A DNA stretch of 64,000 bases, taken from NCBI GenBank assembly GCA_019279435.1, contig JAAALK010000080.1:86588328-86652327 (forward strand), in the 5' to 3' direction. Every line of letters starts with the position of its first letter. Within the stretch, counting starts at the first letter, position 1. This document shows, piece after piece, positions 23,587 through 36,474 of the stretch. The notes under the pieces were generated by a model. That model was not told where the DNA came from and did not search any database. It saw only the letters and a program-made list of their open reading frames with translations. Made by a program: the position numbers and the translations under genes. The stretch is from Zizania palustris (lineage: Eukaryota; Streptophyta; Magnoliopsida; Poales; Poaceae).

Positions 23587-24717
23587 ATCTCCCCCTTGAT
23601 GAGTGCATTGACAACCAAATTCAAGTTCAAGAAAATTTGAAAAATTTCAGCTCACAAGTGACCATAAAAACTCAGAAACGAGCCAATCATGTCACTTGAT
23701 AAAAGAATTTTCCTCCCCCTTTTCAAAAGAGTAAAAGCCCCTTCGGCAAATCTCCCCTTTGCAAGATAAAAACTCTCCCTGAGTTAATTTTCCCCCTTTG
23801 GCAACAGAGAACTTAACTTTCTCCCCCTTTGGCAATGCAAGCATCAAGGAGCATGTAAAAGATGCAAAGCTTTGAAATGAGCAGAATTGCAAGACATATA
23901 GAGCAAAAATATGCCAACATTATTACCAATTTTTTCATATACTCAGCTCAATTTAACATTCTCTAAAAAACATGATGACAGCATGTGATTTTATCATTTG
24001 GAAATAAAATCCTCACCACTCAATCAAGATAACTAGAAAAGTAAAAGCAAGGACTGCGCAAAGCTAGTCAATTTCTACTCCAGACAGACAAGTCCAGTTC
24101 AAATGGAGCAATGAAAGCAAGCTTGATGATCAATAAATTTTGTTGTTCTTTTCTTAATGCCAGGGGTTATTTGTTGTCCACCTTATACTTTCCAATCAAG
24201 CCAAGCCTAGGCATGAAAGCCATCAGAAGCTTAAGGCATCGATTTTGGCAGACACTACACTATTCCAGTTCAGACCAATGTGCAATGGTAAGCAGTCTAG
24301 AATAGAGTAGTGCGACAAACAAACCCACCTGGATCTTTTAACTTGAAGCATGTAAATCATGGATTTTTGAATTTTGATTAAATAAATAATTTGTTAAGCA
24401 TTTTATGAATATCCATGAATATGTAGAACAATTTGTCAAGTTGCAAAAATTAGCATCCAGAGAAAAAGTGTCTTGCTATCAAGCAGATAAAAGATAGCTA
24501 AAGCAGTCCTGCCTAAACATGCTAGTTTCAAGACTAAGCAGTGAGCACGATTTAAGTTTGGGAAAGAAAACATCATGCACATTAACATTTCAGATATATT
24601 AAATAGAGCTGAGCTGACATGATTTCATGAATTACATTCAGGCATATAAGTGCAAAAGATATAAATGCAATTTCACACATGACTAACAAATGCACACCAA
24701 TTCAAAATAGCTCCCCC
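23587..24717 (-). other. Element B 3' non-coding region and purine tract
   Basis: On the minus strand AAGGGGGAGAT directly precedes the 3' LTR (23587-23597), the polypurine primer for plus-strand synthesis. The remaining 1.1 kb between pol and the LTR has no sustained frame. SIRE-type elements often have an envelope-like frame here; none is visible. Confidence 0.7.
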
Positions 24718-27700
24718 TCACAAAATGCCGTAAGGGTGACAAATACCAAGTTCCCCACGCAAGTAGGCAAATCGAGAAGCATCGAGGGGTTTTGTGAAAA
24801 TATCGGCTAGCTGGTGTTGGGTATCAACATATTGAAGTTCAATATCACCCTTCTCATTGTGATCTCTGAGAAAATGATATCGCACATCAATGTGTTTGGT
24901 TCTGGAATGCTGAACTGGGTTGTTTGCAATACAAATGGCACTAGTGTTATCACAGAAAAGTGGAACACTCTTATAATCTAACCCAAAATCCCACAAAGTG
25001 GAAACCATCCACAAAATCTGAGAGCAACAGCTAGTTGCAGCAACATATTCGGCCTCAGCCGTCGATTGTGCAACACTAGACTGTTTGCAGGAAGACCAGC
25101 AAACTAGTGATGTACCCATAAAATGACAAGTACGAGAGGTACTCTTCCTATCAATCCTACACCCAGCAAAATCCGCATCGGAATAACCTCGAAGACACAA
25201 AGAGGAAGATGCAGAATACCAAATGTCGAACTCAAGGGTATGTTTGAGATACCTGAGAATGCGTTTTACTGCTTGGCGGTGCAAAGCTCGTGGTGAAGCC
25301 TGAAAACGAGCGCACAGACATACTGCGAAGTGTATGTCCGGCCTCGTAGCAGTCAAGTAGAGGAGGGAGTCGATCATGCTTCGGAACTCCTTCTGATCTA
25401 CGGCTTCTCCATCTTCGTCAAGATCCAATGCTACAGATGTAGCCATTGGAGTGGCAAGAGGCTTCGCATTGGCCATGTCGAATTTCTTGAGCAGGTCCTT
25501 CATGTACTTTGTCTGGTGGACGAAAGTACCTTGTTTGCTTTGCTTGATTTGCAAACCAAGGAAAAATGTAAGCTCGCCCATCATGGACATCTCGAATTCC
25601 CTACTCATGGCATCTGCAAACTCGGCAACCAAAGCATGAGAAGAGCCACCAAAGATGATATCGTCCACATAAATCTGCACTAGAAGGAACTCTTTGCCAT
25701 GCTTGAGAGTGAACAGGGTTTTATCAACATAGCCCATCAAATACCCCCGCTCAAGCAGAAAAGACTTAAGTCTGTCATACCAAGCCCGAGGGGCCTGCTT
25801 GAGTCCATAAAGAGCCTTATGAAGTTTAAGGACTTTATGTGGGTATTTGGGGTTTTCAAAACCAGGGGGTTGTTTTACATAAACATCTTCACCTATGAAG
25901 CCATTAAGAAAAGCACTTTTGACATCCATTTGATAGAGTTTGAATCCCCGGGATGTCGCAAAGGCAAGCAAAATCCTAATGGCCTCAAGGCCAGCAACAG
26001 GTGCAAAAGTTTCAGTAAAATCAATCCCTTCTAGTTGAGAATAACCCTGAGCTACAAGCCTAGCCTTGTTTCTAACTATAGTCCCATCCTCCCCTTGTTT
26101 ATTTTTGAAAATCCATTTTGTTCCAATGAAATGAACATTTGGTGGAGGATCAACTAAAGTCTAGACTTGGTTTCTCTCAAAATTTCCAAGTTCCTCATGC
26201 ATGGCATTGATCCAACTAGAATCAGAAAGTGCATGACTAACATCTAAAGGCTCGAAAGAAGCAACAAAAGTAGAATCAATGAAATGAGCATGAGAACATG
26301 TTACCCTTTGATCAAGCTCACCAATGATCTGCTCAGGAGGATGCATCCTTTGAACATGATGTGGAGCCTCGCGGCGGGATGCAGTCTCCCCCTCGACTTG
26401 TGCGTTGGAGTGGTCCAAGATGACTGATGTCGAGGTAGTTGCTTCGGGACCTTGTGCCGAAGTGGTCGAAGCAGGGTGAGCTTCGGGGGTTGATGTCGAG
26501 GGTAGTAGGGGTTCATCCTCGAATTCTCCAGGATCTTCTTCTTCGAAGATGCTCTGCTCCATGTCGTGTTCATTTGCCTGTTCAAAAGCAGAACTAACAG
26601 AGGGGTTTGATTCATCAAAAGTCACATCACATGACTCGATGACAGTGTTAGTTTCCAAATTATGAACACGATACGAATGACCATGTGTAGTGTAACACAA
26701 AAAGATCCCGTCAGAAGAACGCGACTCAAATTTATCCAAATTACCACGTTTTAGGATGAAGCAGCGACAGCCAAATACTCGAAGATGAGTAACCTTGGGC
26801 TGTCTCCCAAAACTGAGCGCAAGAAGATGTCAAATTCAAAATTGAGCGCAAGAAGATTCGGTTTGAGATGTAACATGCAGTGTTCATGGCCTCAGCCCAG
26901 AATTTTCTAGGAGTCCTGTGCTCATCAAGCATCGTCCTAGCCATCTCAACCAAAGTGCGGTTCTTTCTCTCAACAACATCGTTCTATTGAGGAACCCGCG
27001 GAGCAGAGAATTGATATTTATGCCATGCTCCATGCAAAAGTCAACAAAGAGACTGTTTTTGAACTCGGTGCCATTATCACTTCGAATTAATTTCAATGCA
27101 CCTGGGAGTTCAGAAAAAAGTCTTAAAGCCAAGCTCCGAAAGTGTGAAAACACTTCAGCCTTGCTGGCAAGAAAGAAGACCCAAGAGTAGCGAGAGAAAT
27201 CATCGACAATAACTAGCACATACCACTTGCCGCCTAAAAACTAACCCGAGAAGGACCTATAGTGTCCATGTGGAGAAGTTCTCCAGGTTGTTCAGTCATC
27301 ACTGTGGTGACTGGCGAATGCGAAGCGGCAATCATTTTTCCATGTCAACACAGAGCGCAAACTAAATTCTTCTCAAACTTGAGCTTGGGCAATCCTCGGA
27401 TCAGACATAGGGCACTCAGACGAGCGAGCAACTCAAAGCTCATATGCCCTAGTCTCCTATGCCACTTCCAAAGCTTAGAGGTAAAATGTGCAACAAGATA
27501 ATGAGAAGAACCAGATGATTCTGAAAAATCAGCTCCAAAAACTCTCCCAACTCTAAAGATCTTACAGACCACAACGCCATCAGAATTGAGCACTTGCGAA
27601 GTATCGCGATGAAATCGCACTTCGAAGCCCTCATCAAGCAACTGAGATACAGACAGCAAATTGTATCCCAGGTTTTCAACCAAAGCAACATCTTTGAGAG

Positions 27701-27869
27701 TGAAATTCGAGTTTATTCTTACCACACCTTTACCTTTCACTCTACTCCTTCGATTGTTGCCGAAGGTGATATGTTCCCTTTGCTTGGTTGTTGTGAGGCT
27801 AGAGAACCATGCTGCATCTCCGGTCATATGGCGCGAACAACCGGAGTCCATGATCCACGTGCCCTCCAA
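24718..27869 (-). pseudogene. Element B pol: protease, integrase, RT, RNase H
   Basis: The frame starts after a TAG at 27887-27885 and opens with a protease motif (MDSGCSRHMTGD). Integrase follows, with an HHCC-type zinc region (WHRRLGHMS near 27460) and DNGTEFKN near 27060. Reverse transcriptase has LYQMDVKSAFLNGF and YVDDIIFG (near 25670), and RNase H has CDNTSAICIANNP near 24930. Frameshifts occur near 27350, 27000, 26800 and 26150, so only the RT-RNase H part (25971-24718) is open for long. It is enzymatically dead as a polyprotein. Compare element C, where the same region is uninterrupted. Confidence 0.88.
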
Positions 27870-27884
27870 GCCTCTGTCTGTTGC

Positions 27885-30347
27885 CTACACATGATAAGAA
27901 TATCTCGATCGCTCAGTGCTGGGGTGAGTGAAAATATGACGAGGCATCCAGCACTGAGTGACACGAGTAGTAGGCATAGTAAAAGTAGACTGTCTACGCA
28001 CATGATAATCGGAATGATGCAAAGTGCGAGGTCTACCTACATGCTGTGAACGAACAACATGATGAGATCTCCTACTCTGACGAGGCAGAAAGCTACTCGC
28101 CCGGGGTCTACCACCATATGGAACATGGTGAACATCTCGAGGAGCAAAACCTCTCTGAGAAGCACGAGGAGCCTCGAAAACAGGACGATAGTAAAACTCA
28201 GACTCATGCATACCTAAAGATGGGTAATGCATGTCCCGATAACTCATCGCCTGAGAGCGTCGCTCATCCTTGATGCGACGAAAACAGAAACCAACCAAAT
28301 GACCCGCCCGCTGACAGTAGGAACAATGGAAGACTCTCCTAGGGGCACTCTCATGGGTCACAGGAGCAACTCTCACAGGCTCCTTGGGCTTCTGCTGAGT
28401 GGTTTTCTTGGGAGGGATTTTCTTGGCAGGAGGAGTGGTTTTCTTTTGAGCTCGGGTAGTTTTCTTGGCTGATGGAGTGTCTAACAGAACTCTCTCTTTC
28501 TCTAGGGTAGTGGGCGAGGTAAAAACAGTTTTGTTCCCACCATTTGAAGGAATCCTCTCAAAACCCAAACCTAGAGCTAACCCTGCTCTGTCAGCACACA
28601 TCTTGGTCTTGGCCAAGAGCAAATCCATCCTACCCTTTCCCTCGGTGCATTTATTAACCACGGAAAGAAGGTATTCATTTTCAGTCATAAGGTTTTCAGC
28701 TCGCTCTCTAACAGTGCCTAGTTGGTCCTTAAGGGTTATGCAAGTGTCACAAACAGGTTGCACATCCTTAGAACTACCGGCCCTCTCCAATCTAGCCCCT
28801 AAATCATGAACATGCTTATCACATAAATTAATGCTCTCACGCAATAAAGGACAGTTCATCCAATCAATTATATCATGAGGTCTAGAATCAACCACCAAAA
28901 GCTGCTTCTATGCAGTCTCAAGCTCAGAAAGAGTTTGAGTATGTACAGAACGCAACTGAGCAAGCTCACCCATGACAACAGTACAAGATTCACATTCAGC
29001 ATCATTAACTTTAGACTTAAGCATGGCATACTCAATAGAAACAGATTCTAGCCTAAGTCTAAGGTCTTTTCTTTCTCTAGCGGCTTGCACAAGTAATCTA
29101 TCCTGACCAAGAACTACTTCATTCAGCTCATCTAATTTAATTAAGAGCTGGTCAGAGGATAGTGGTACCTCAGATGAGTCAAGCTCATCGCCGCTGTGAT
29201 CGCTGTCGGCCATGAAGCAAAGGCCGGTGAAGTCTCGTCCCTTCTTGTCCTTCTTGTCCTCCTTCCTTGGGGACTCCTCCTCCTCAGAGCTCGACTCCTC
29301 AGTTGAGGAAGTGTCGATGTCGCTGAGAGCAGCAACAAATGCTCTGGAAGTGGCTTTGGCTACTCTCTTAGCCACCTTGCCGCACTTGCCCTTCACAAAA
29401 GGCTTCCTCTCCTTTTTGCGGTATTTAGTGCGCTCACTCTCATCTCTCTTTTTGAGCTTAGGGCAATTGGCCTTGATATGAGAAGTGTCGCCACATTCAA
29501 AGCAACCAGTAAAACCACTTCTCCTCTGATCTCGTCTTTCATGATGAAAACGGGTGAACCCTTTGGCAATGAGAGCAAGCTCAACATCATCCAGAGTGTC
29601 CACCTGCTCCTTTGTGATGGAGACCAGGGAGGACAAAGCAAAACCATCTGCAAGAACACAAGTACTAGATGTGCTTGGTTCTGCAGCGGTGCCACGGCTA
29701 GTGCTAGAAACCAATGCCAATGGCTGTGGCAAGGAGTTTCTGTGCGCTACAAGAGATGCCTTGGCAATCTCTGTGGACTTCATCTTGCTGAAGAGCTCAT
29801 CATAGGTCAATGTGTCATAACCTGCGGACTCCTCAATGCTGGATATCTTCACTTCCCATATGCTACGGTCAAGAGCATAGAGAAGCTTGATAGCCCTATC
29901 ATGATCATTGTAAGCAAGCGTCCCGTTGGATCACAAGTTACTCACTATCGCATCAAAGCGAGAAAACATGGCATCTATAGATTCACCAGGTGCCTGCACA
30001 AATAGCTGATACTGTTGATTGTATGTGCTTTGGCGCCTGGCCTTGATCTGTGTAGAGCCCTCATGAAAAATAGTGAGTGTTGACCAAATTTCCCTAGCAG
30101 TCCTAAGGTGCTGCACCCTATCAAACTCACTTCTACTCAAACCAATGAACAGTATATTTCTTGCCTTGGAGTTGGCATTATACTGATCCTTCTCTGTTTG
30201 AGAGGTGCGAGTATCAGGGATGGATTATTGTGAGTCCACAATCTCCCAAATTGCATTTCCTTGGCTTAGCAAATAAGCCTCCATGCGCACCTTCCAGTAT
30301 GCAAAGTCAGTCCCATCGAACATAGGAATTTTACTAGCTCTGTCCAT
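27885..30347 (-). pseudogene. Element B gag
   Basis: It begins at ATG 30347, 66 bases inside the internal region. The N-terminal half matches the element C capsid region (EAYLLSQGNAIWEIVDSQ, then LSRSEFDRVQHLRTAREIWS), with stops near 30225 and 29930. A CCHC zinc knuckle, CFECGDTSHIKANC, lies near 29490. A long charged, coiled-coil-like region and a second motif, CSYCQRAGHLVGFC near 28300, follow. The frame ends at TAG 27887-27885, and pol continues in the same frame. Gag would form the virus-like particle that packages element RNA. Confidence 0.85.
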
Positions 30348-30398
30348 GTCGCCAACAGATCACAAAACCGGTTAAGGTCAACTGGTGATCTTAACCTG

Positions 30399-30410
30399 GC
30401 TCTGATACCA
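30399..30410 (-). promoter_or_regulatory. Element B primer-binding site
   Basis: TGGTATCAGAGC on the minus strand, two bases from the 5' LTR, is complementary to the 3' end of initiator methionine tRNA, the usual primer of Copia elements. Confidence 0.9.
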
Positions 30411-30412
30411 AT

Positions 30413-32432
30413 TGTTGGACCGAAAACGGTGACCAGAGGGGGGGTGAATGGGAGCTTTTAAAATTTCAGGCTAAAAACAGCCTTCTGTTTTTTATTCTAT
30501 CTTCTGCGGAACAGGCTTCGAACACAACCTTCGAAGGTCTAGTTCGAAGGTAATTTACAGCTCCAAACACAGGCTTCGCAAGGGAGCAAAAGTTCGAAGT
30601 CAAGAAGACTTCGCTCCACCCACAACCCCGAAAAATCAACTCAGCTAAGTCAGTGCAGGCTCCGCACACAGGGTGCTTCCAGCAGGCTTCGCACTTCACC
30701 CTTCGCACGAGTGGACTACCCTCTGAGGACTTCGACCAAATACTTAGCGACAGCAACTCGTGCTGGGCTTCGTACTTCGAAGGTCTAAACGCACACAAAC
30801 AGACTTCGCTAGGGGCTTCGACACGATAAGAAACACGGGCTTCGATCAGGGCTTCGCTAGTAAGCAGCGAGGTCTAGCCTCCAGTTACACAGAGCGAACA
30901 CACTGAAAAGCACACTCCGCGCAAAACACACTTCGCCTAGATAGGCTTCGATGCACTACCACAAGTCACTCGAAGTGACACACAAATGATCGAAGTATGC
31001 AGCGAGGTATGTAAAACAAGCTCAAGCAAAATGAACACAGAAGCAGGGCTTCGCTGCTTGAACAAGGAACACTAAAAATGAACTCACTGGATGAATACAA
31101 AGTATGTGGTGGCTAGTACAAGGAGCTCAACAATGAATGCTCAAAGTGTTAAATGTTACCTACCCAGCCCCCATATTTATAGCCACTATTCACCCAAGTG
31201 AATTGACTACTTTACCCCTATGGTTTACATTGGTTTTGTCTCTACAGAACAGAGGGGTACAAAAGGTAGTCAACTTTATTTGGAGGCTTCTCTGTCAGCT
31301 TTGTAGAGGGGACAGCGTCAGCTTTTTGCTGAGCAGACATTGTCAGCCTTTACAGTCTTTGACCTTTCTGAAGCCCCCCTTCGCACGCGAGGGGTGCGGT
31401 AGCTTCGGTGAGAAGCCTTGAGCCTGACGGCCTTCGCTTCACCGAAGTCTGCCTCCGATACAGTGACGGTTTTGAGCCGAAGCCGTCAAAGCCCTTGGGC
31501 CTTCGCACCACCACCTTCGGAGTGGACCACTACGGCTTCGCAGCTTCTCCCAGCTCGAACTCCGTCAGTCCGTGTACCGAAGCCATGCATGGCTGAAGTA
31601 CCACAAGACAACCACACTCCGAACCCCCACCTTCGGAGTACCACCCTTCGAAGTCCCTCCTTCGTCCAAGGCCTCCACATGAAGCATTCCATGAGCACTT
31701 CGTCGCAGTGTCTCTCCCCGAGCACACTCCTCGACTAGCCTCACCCGGACCATGCCTTCGATGCACCTCGACTTCGGAGACCTTCGTCGGGTACCTTCGA
31801 GTGTCTCCCTCCGGAGCACACTTTGAACACCTTGCCTCTGCTGAGGACTTGGTCCACCATACTCCGAAGTCACCCCATCCGGAGTACCCTTCGAAGTGCC
31901 TCGCCTCCAAGGACTTTGTCTCGGAGTACCTTCACCCGGAGCCACGCTCCGCACTTATTGCCTTCTCCTGGTGTACCTCGACCCGAGGTCCGACCTCGAC
32001 CCCTTCACAGCCTCCGTGATGGAGCTCCCCGCTCCCTTGGCATCTAGCCTCCCGCTTGACCCAGGTTCACTTGCTACGAACCGTCTGTCGCCTCCTAAGT
32101 CCCCTGCGCACCACAGACAAGCAGACAAGTGTGTCCAGTACCCCGGAGACCTCTCCGGGTTAGCAACCTTTGGCACACACTCCGGTGTACCGCCCAAAGT
32201 ACCGAGACCTTTGGTACAATCCCAGTCATCGTGTACTGTCGGACCCCTCTGACAGGCACACTCTGCTGCAACATCTGCAGCAACAAAAGCCCACCGAACC
32301 CTTCGGTGAAACCACCTCCGAACACCTTCGGAGATCCAACCTCCGAACCCCTTCGGAGGTACCCCTTCGAAACAGAGGTTAAACACAGTCAATCACTCAT
32401 CACAGACTCCGAAACCAACCCTTGGTTTCTTA
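30413..32432 (-). repeat. Element B 5' LTR (right)
   Basis: It is 2020 bp and closely matches 21570-23586. A TATA element is at 31171-31184. The terminal bases are TTA rather than TCA. This is the promoter-bearing LTR for the minus-strand element. Confidence 0.88.
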
Positions 32433-32437
32433 ATAAC

Positions 32438-32696
32438 AAAGCATGTACTTGTAAAAACAATTAATCATATAACAGAAGCTCATGCAGTGCTACACAACTC
32501 CCCCTAAAAACATGCTAGAAGATCTCAAATGCTCAGTGTTGGGGTGAGTGAAAAACTGTTTAGGAATTCAACATTGTAAAACTTGAGAACCAGGTAAAGC
32601 AGTAGATTTATCATGCACATGGTATGAGTCATGACAAAAAGTGCGTGATCAACCTCCAAAGCGCGAGCCTGGAAAACGATGAGGTCTCCTAAACTT
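32438..32696 (-). other. Element A pol deletion junction region
   Basis: Just right of element B, the sequence CAACTCCCCCTAAAAACATG resembles the end-of-pol region of B and C. It is followed within about 40 bases by GCTCAGTGTTGGGGTGAGTG, which in B and C lies at the gag-pol boundary. The 3.2 kb of pol expected between the two is absent. Confidence 0.6.
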
Positions 32697-34881
32697 TCAA
32701 GAATCAAAGCCTCTTACACGCGGTCTAGCACCATATGAAGCATGGTGTACACCACGACAGGCAAAATCTCTCATGGGACCATGGGGAGCCTCTAAATCAG
32801 AATAAGAGTGAAAAGCAGACTCTTGCATACCTAAAGATGGGTAATGCATGTCCTGAAAGATCATCGCAAAAGAACATCGTTCATCCTTGATACGCCAAAA
32901 GCAAAACACAACCAAATGACCCACCCGATGACAATAGGAGCAGTGATACACTCTCTTGGGTTTGTGAGCATAGGTGTCAGGTGCAAATCTCACAGTAGTC
33001 TTGGGTTTTTGCTGAGGAGTTTCCTTTGGTGGACGAAGGGCTTTCTTTGTAGGTTGAGTAGGATTCTCGGTTTTTTGAATGGTGTCTAATTGAGCTCTAT
33101 CTTTCTCAAGTGTTATGGGTGGAGTGAACACTGTTTCACTCGGAGCATTTGGAGTGGTTCTCTCATAGCCCAACAAATCATTTTTAAACCACGGAGAGAA
33201 GATAATCATTTTCAAATTTTATTTTTTCAACTTGCTCTCTAGCAAACCAGAGTTGGTCCTTAAGGGTGATGCAGGTGGGACACGTCGGCTGCACATCCTT
33301 AAAACACTCAGCACTCTTCAATCTAGCCTTGAGTTCATCAACATGCCTATCCCTCAAATTAATGCTTTCAATGAGTAAAGGACAATTCATGCATTCGTTG
33401 ATGACAAACAAGATTAGATTCCACCTCCAAAAGTAGCTTTTGTGCAATTTCAAGTTGTTCAACAATTTGAGCATGAGTAGTACGCAGCTGAGCAAGTTCA
33501 TTCATGACAACAAGACATGACTCACATTCGGCATCATCAGACTTAGATTTCAAAATTGCAAGTTCAGTGGAAATAGTTTCAAGTATGAATTTTAGTTCTT
33601 TTCATTCTTTAGCAACAAGTTTAAGTAATCTATCCTCAGAACAGATAGCATCACACAATTCATCATTTTGAACACGAAGCTGATCATGGGATAGATATAC
33701 CTCAGAGGTGTCGAGCTTGTCGCTGCTATGGTTGTTGTCGATCATGAAGCATAAGCTGTTGAGGTCCATTGTCTTCTTCTCCATCTTCTCCTTATTTTCC
33801 TTCTTGGGAGGCTCCTCTTCCTCCGAGCTTGGCTCCTAGCTTGATGTACCGTCGATGTCGCTGAGGGCGGCCACAAAAGCTTTAGCTACTCTCTTAGCCA
33901 CATTACCGCGCATCCCCTTAAAGAAGGGTTTCTTGTTCCACTTCTGATACTTGTGATCATTTTCATTTTTCATTTTTAGCTTAAGGCAATTCGCTTTTAT
34001 GTGAGAAAGATCTCCACATTCAAAACATCCCTGTGACCCTCCTCTCCTTTGGTCTCGTCTATCATTGTAGAAGTGAGTGAACTTCTTCACAATGAGAGCT
34101 AGCTCCTCATCATCTAGAGTGTCCACTTGTTCTTTTGTGACAGAGACAAGGGAGGACAAGTCAAAACCACTAGAATAAACACAAACTCCATAACCAACAG
34201 AAAGACTCCCTCTAGATGAGGTACCCCTACCAAGACTGGAAACTAAAGAAATAGAAGGCAACAAAGAGTTTCCAAATCCTGGACGAGATGCCTTGGCAAT
34301 CTCAGTGGACTTAAGCTTACTAAAGAGTTTGTTGCAAGTCAAAGTGTCAAACCTCTCCGACTCTTCAATACTAGAGATCTTCACCTCCCATATGCTACGA
34401 TCAAGAGCATAGAGAAGTTTGATCGCCCTATCATGGTCTGAATAAGCTAAAGTCCCAGTGGAGCGCAAGTTGCTCACAATTCCATCAAATCGAGCAAACA
34501 TGGCATCTACAGATTCGCCGGGGCCTTGCACAAACATTTGATATTCTTGATTATAAGTGATTTGCCTCCTAGCCTTAATCTGAGAAGTGCCCTCATGAAA
34601 GGTTTTTAAAATAGACCAAATCTCACGTGCAGTTCTAAGGTGCTAGACACTGTCAAACTCATTGTGATTCAGACTGATGAAGAGTATGTTTCTTGCTTTG
34701 CTATTACAATCATACTATACTTTCTCAGTCTCTGAAGTGCGAGTTTCAGGGATCACATATTGGGAATCAACAATGTCCCAAATAGCACTTCCTTGGCTTA
34801 GTATGTAAGCCTCCACGCGCACCTTCCAATAAGCAAAATCATGACCATCGAAAATCAGAATTTAGAGTTTTTCTCCATGTC
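32697..34881 (-). pseudogene. Element A gag
   Basis: A start codon near 34881 opens a frame homologous to B and C gag but broken by several frameshifts; the longest open part is 34537-33836. It contains MFARFDGIVSNLRSTGTLAY, a CCHC knuckle CFECGDLSHIKANC near 34020, acidic and coiled-coil-like stretches and CSYCHRVGHLVVFC near 32930. No protease, integrase or reverse transcriptase follows. The protein would be the particle-forming Gag. Divergence from B and C is clearly greater than between B and C, so A is a separate subfamily. Confidence 0.82.
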
Positions 34882-34930
34882 GCCAAAAGAAGGATCACAT
34901 ACCGGTTAACATCAACTGGTGATCTAACCG

Positions 34931-34942
34931 GCTCTGATACCA
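34931..34942 (-). promoter_or_regulatory. Element A primer-binding site
   Basis: TGGTATCAGAGC on the minus strand lies two bases from the right LTR and is complementary to initiator Met tRNA. It fixes the orientation of element A as minus. Confidence 0.88.
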
Positions 34943-34944
34943 AT

Positions 34945-36469
34945 TGTGGGATCGGAATGACGACTAGAGAAGGGGGTGAATAGACGCCTTAAAAATTTTT
35001 CTTGAATAAGATGGTCTGTTCAAATCACCCAATGCTCCTCCAAGATCAGCGAATTAAAATTTGAACCAAACAGTACAAAAATAAAGCAAAACTTGTTCCA
35101 AAATCTCAGTTAAGTTGAATTCGGAGTCTGAAGTGCCGAAATACCCAAGTCAGAATATGAGATGCTAAAGTTCTTTTTCCATGTCGGAGTATGAAACTCC
35201 GACTGTCTTAGTCGGTCACCCAATTGCCCACAAACTTCAAAACGTGCAGAAAAACATCCAAGACATTGAATTTTCACTTCAAATCTGTTTCAATATGTGT
35301 TAACACTTTGGATCACAGTTCAGATAAAGTAAGCAAAACATTTGACTGAACAATTCAGGTTTGATTAGAAAGTTAAGAACAAGCTAACCATTCAGAAGAT
35401 AAAATTCAGAACTTGTTTGTCTTGTTAAGTTGAAACTATTCAGCAATAGAAATTCCAATATCAGAACATGTTTAAAAGATGTGATACTTAAACCACTCAG
35501 TGAGATTTTAAATGGAATCAGTACTGAACACAACAAAGCAAAATATTCAGTTTCAATTAGAACAACCAAAAGAAGTCAGGTCTCAACTGTTTCTAACAAG
35601 AATTTTTAGGCAGAATTGAAACATAGTTCTTGATTTGAAATTCAAATAGAATGGAGAAGTAATCAACTGATCTGCGTAGATGAATGAACTCAACAGATCC
35701 AAAGGAGTGTAGACATACCTTTTGATTGATTTAGCTCTTCAGAAATCAGTTGTGCAGATTCCAATAGACTTTGTTCTTTTGCTTGTAATTGATTCAGTTC
35801 AACCAGTTTCAATCAATAGTACAGAAAGCAGAAGAAGGATAATATTCAGATTCAGAACAAAAGTTGATACTCAATCATGGCTCAAGATCTAAATAATCAG
35901 AATCAAATCCCAGGAATTCAGAGATCAAAATAGAGATAATCTGTCTAAATATTAATTTTTCAAAACTGTAATCATTTCACAAATGCTGAGTGAATCAAAT
36001 AAAGCTCATAGATGCTGAACTGACCCGTGAAAAACAAATCTTCAAAACGTTCTAATCTGATCAGATTAAGATCATAATACAGATGGATATTAATTGTTTA
36101 GTGATCCAAATCTGTTATGTATGAAGTTAATCCAACAAAAACTTTTTCTGAGTAAAATCTGGAGGGGTAAAAAGACTTGGTTCAGGATAAATCCAAAATC
36201 ACTTTCTGCAAAAATAGTTGGGCACACAGAAATCATAGAACAAATTAAAGTTTCTGCTAGTTCCTTGTTTGGTTATAGACCTGCAGTGCTGATGTGAGCA
36301 ATCTGACCAACTTTATACAGTTCAGGAAGCACTTTTCAGAGTTCTATCTGGCAATCAGAAGTTCTTCGATGCACTCAAACCATTACTAACTCATTCACTC
36401 GATCGCTCATCCTTGTCAATCACTCATCATAAAGACAGAAACCATAGTGTGACCACAATTGGTTTCACA
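34945..36469 (-). repeat. Element A 5' LTR (right), internally deleted
   Basis: It starts TGTGGGATCGGAATGACG and ends GGTTTCACA, about 1.52 kb. It aligns with 17520-18940 and then jumps, at GAAGTTCTT|CGATGCACTC (near 36366), to sequence matching 20385-20488. About 1.44 kb including the TATA region is missing. For a minus-strand element this is the promoter LTR, so A has probably lost its own transcription start. Confidence 0.78.
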
Positions 36470-36474
36470 TTAAT

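Larger units (their letters stand above)
21570..32432 (-). mobile_element. Copia element B, nested in A
   Basis: It is flanked by ATAAC (21565-21569 and 32433-32437), with two LTRs of 2017 and 2020 bp, a tRNA primer site next to the right LTR and a purine tract next to the left one. The minus strand carries gag, then protease, integrase, reverse transcriptase and RNase H, but frameshifts and stops break pol. The last bases of the right LTR are TTA instead of TCA. It is very similar to element C and probably of the SIRE/Maximus lineage. It inserted just downstream of the gag remnant of element A. Confidence 0.9.
17520..36469 (-). mobile_element. Copia element A, gag-only, pol missing
   Basis: The element is flanked by TTAAT at 17515-17519 and 36470-36474. 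Its LTRs read on the plus strand from TGTGGGATCGGAATG to a TTGGTTTCA end. The coding strand is minus: a primer site (TGGTATCAGAGC) lies next to the right LTR and gag at 34881-32697. Where pol should follow gag there is only short non-coding sequence, then (after nested element B) the 3' non-coding region. It is therefore a gag-bearing, pol-less derivative that would need enzymes from a relative. Element B (21570-32432) sits inside it. It interrupts the CACTA transposase gene. Confidence 0.8.

Noticed and set aside
22505..23700. Several open frames of 100-170 codons on both strands
   Set aside because: They overlap one another in opposite frames inside the element B LTR, recur in the other LTR copies, and result from CTTCGGAG-rich composition. 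No domain is present.
32844..33215. Separate small gene near the end of element A gag
   Set aside because: The CSYCHRVGHLVVFC motif and flanks align with gag of B and C. It is part of the broken gag.
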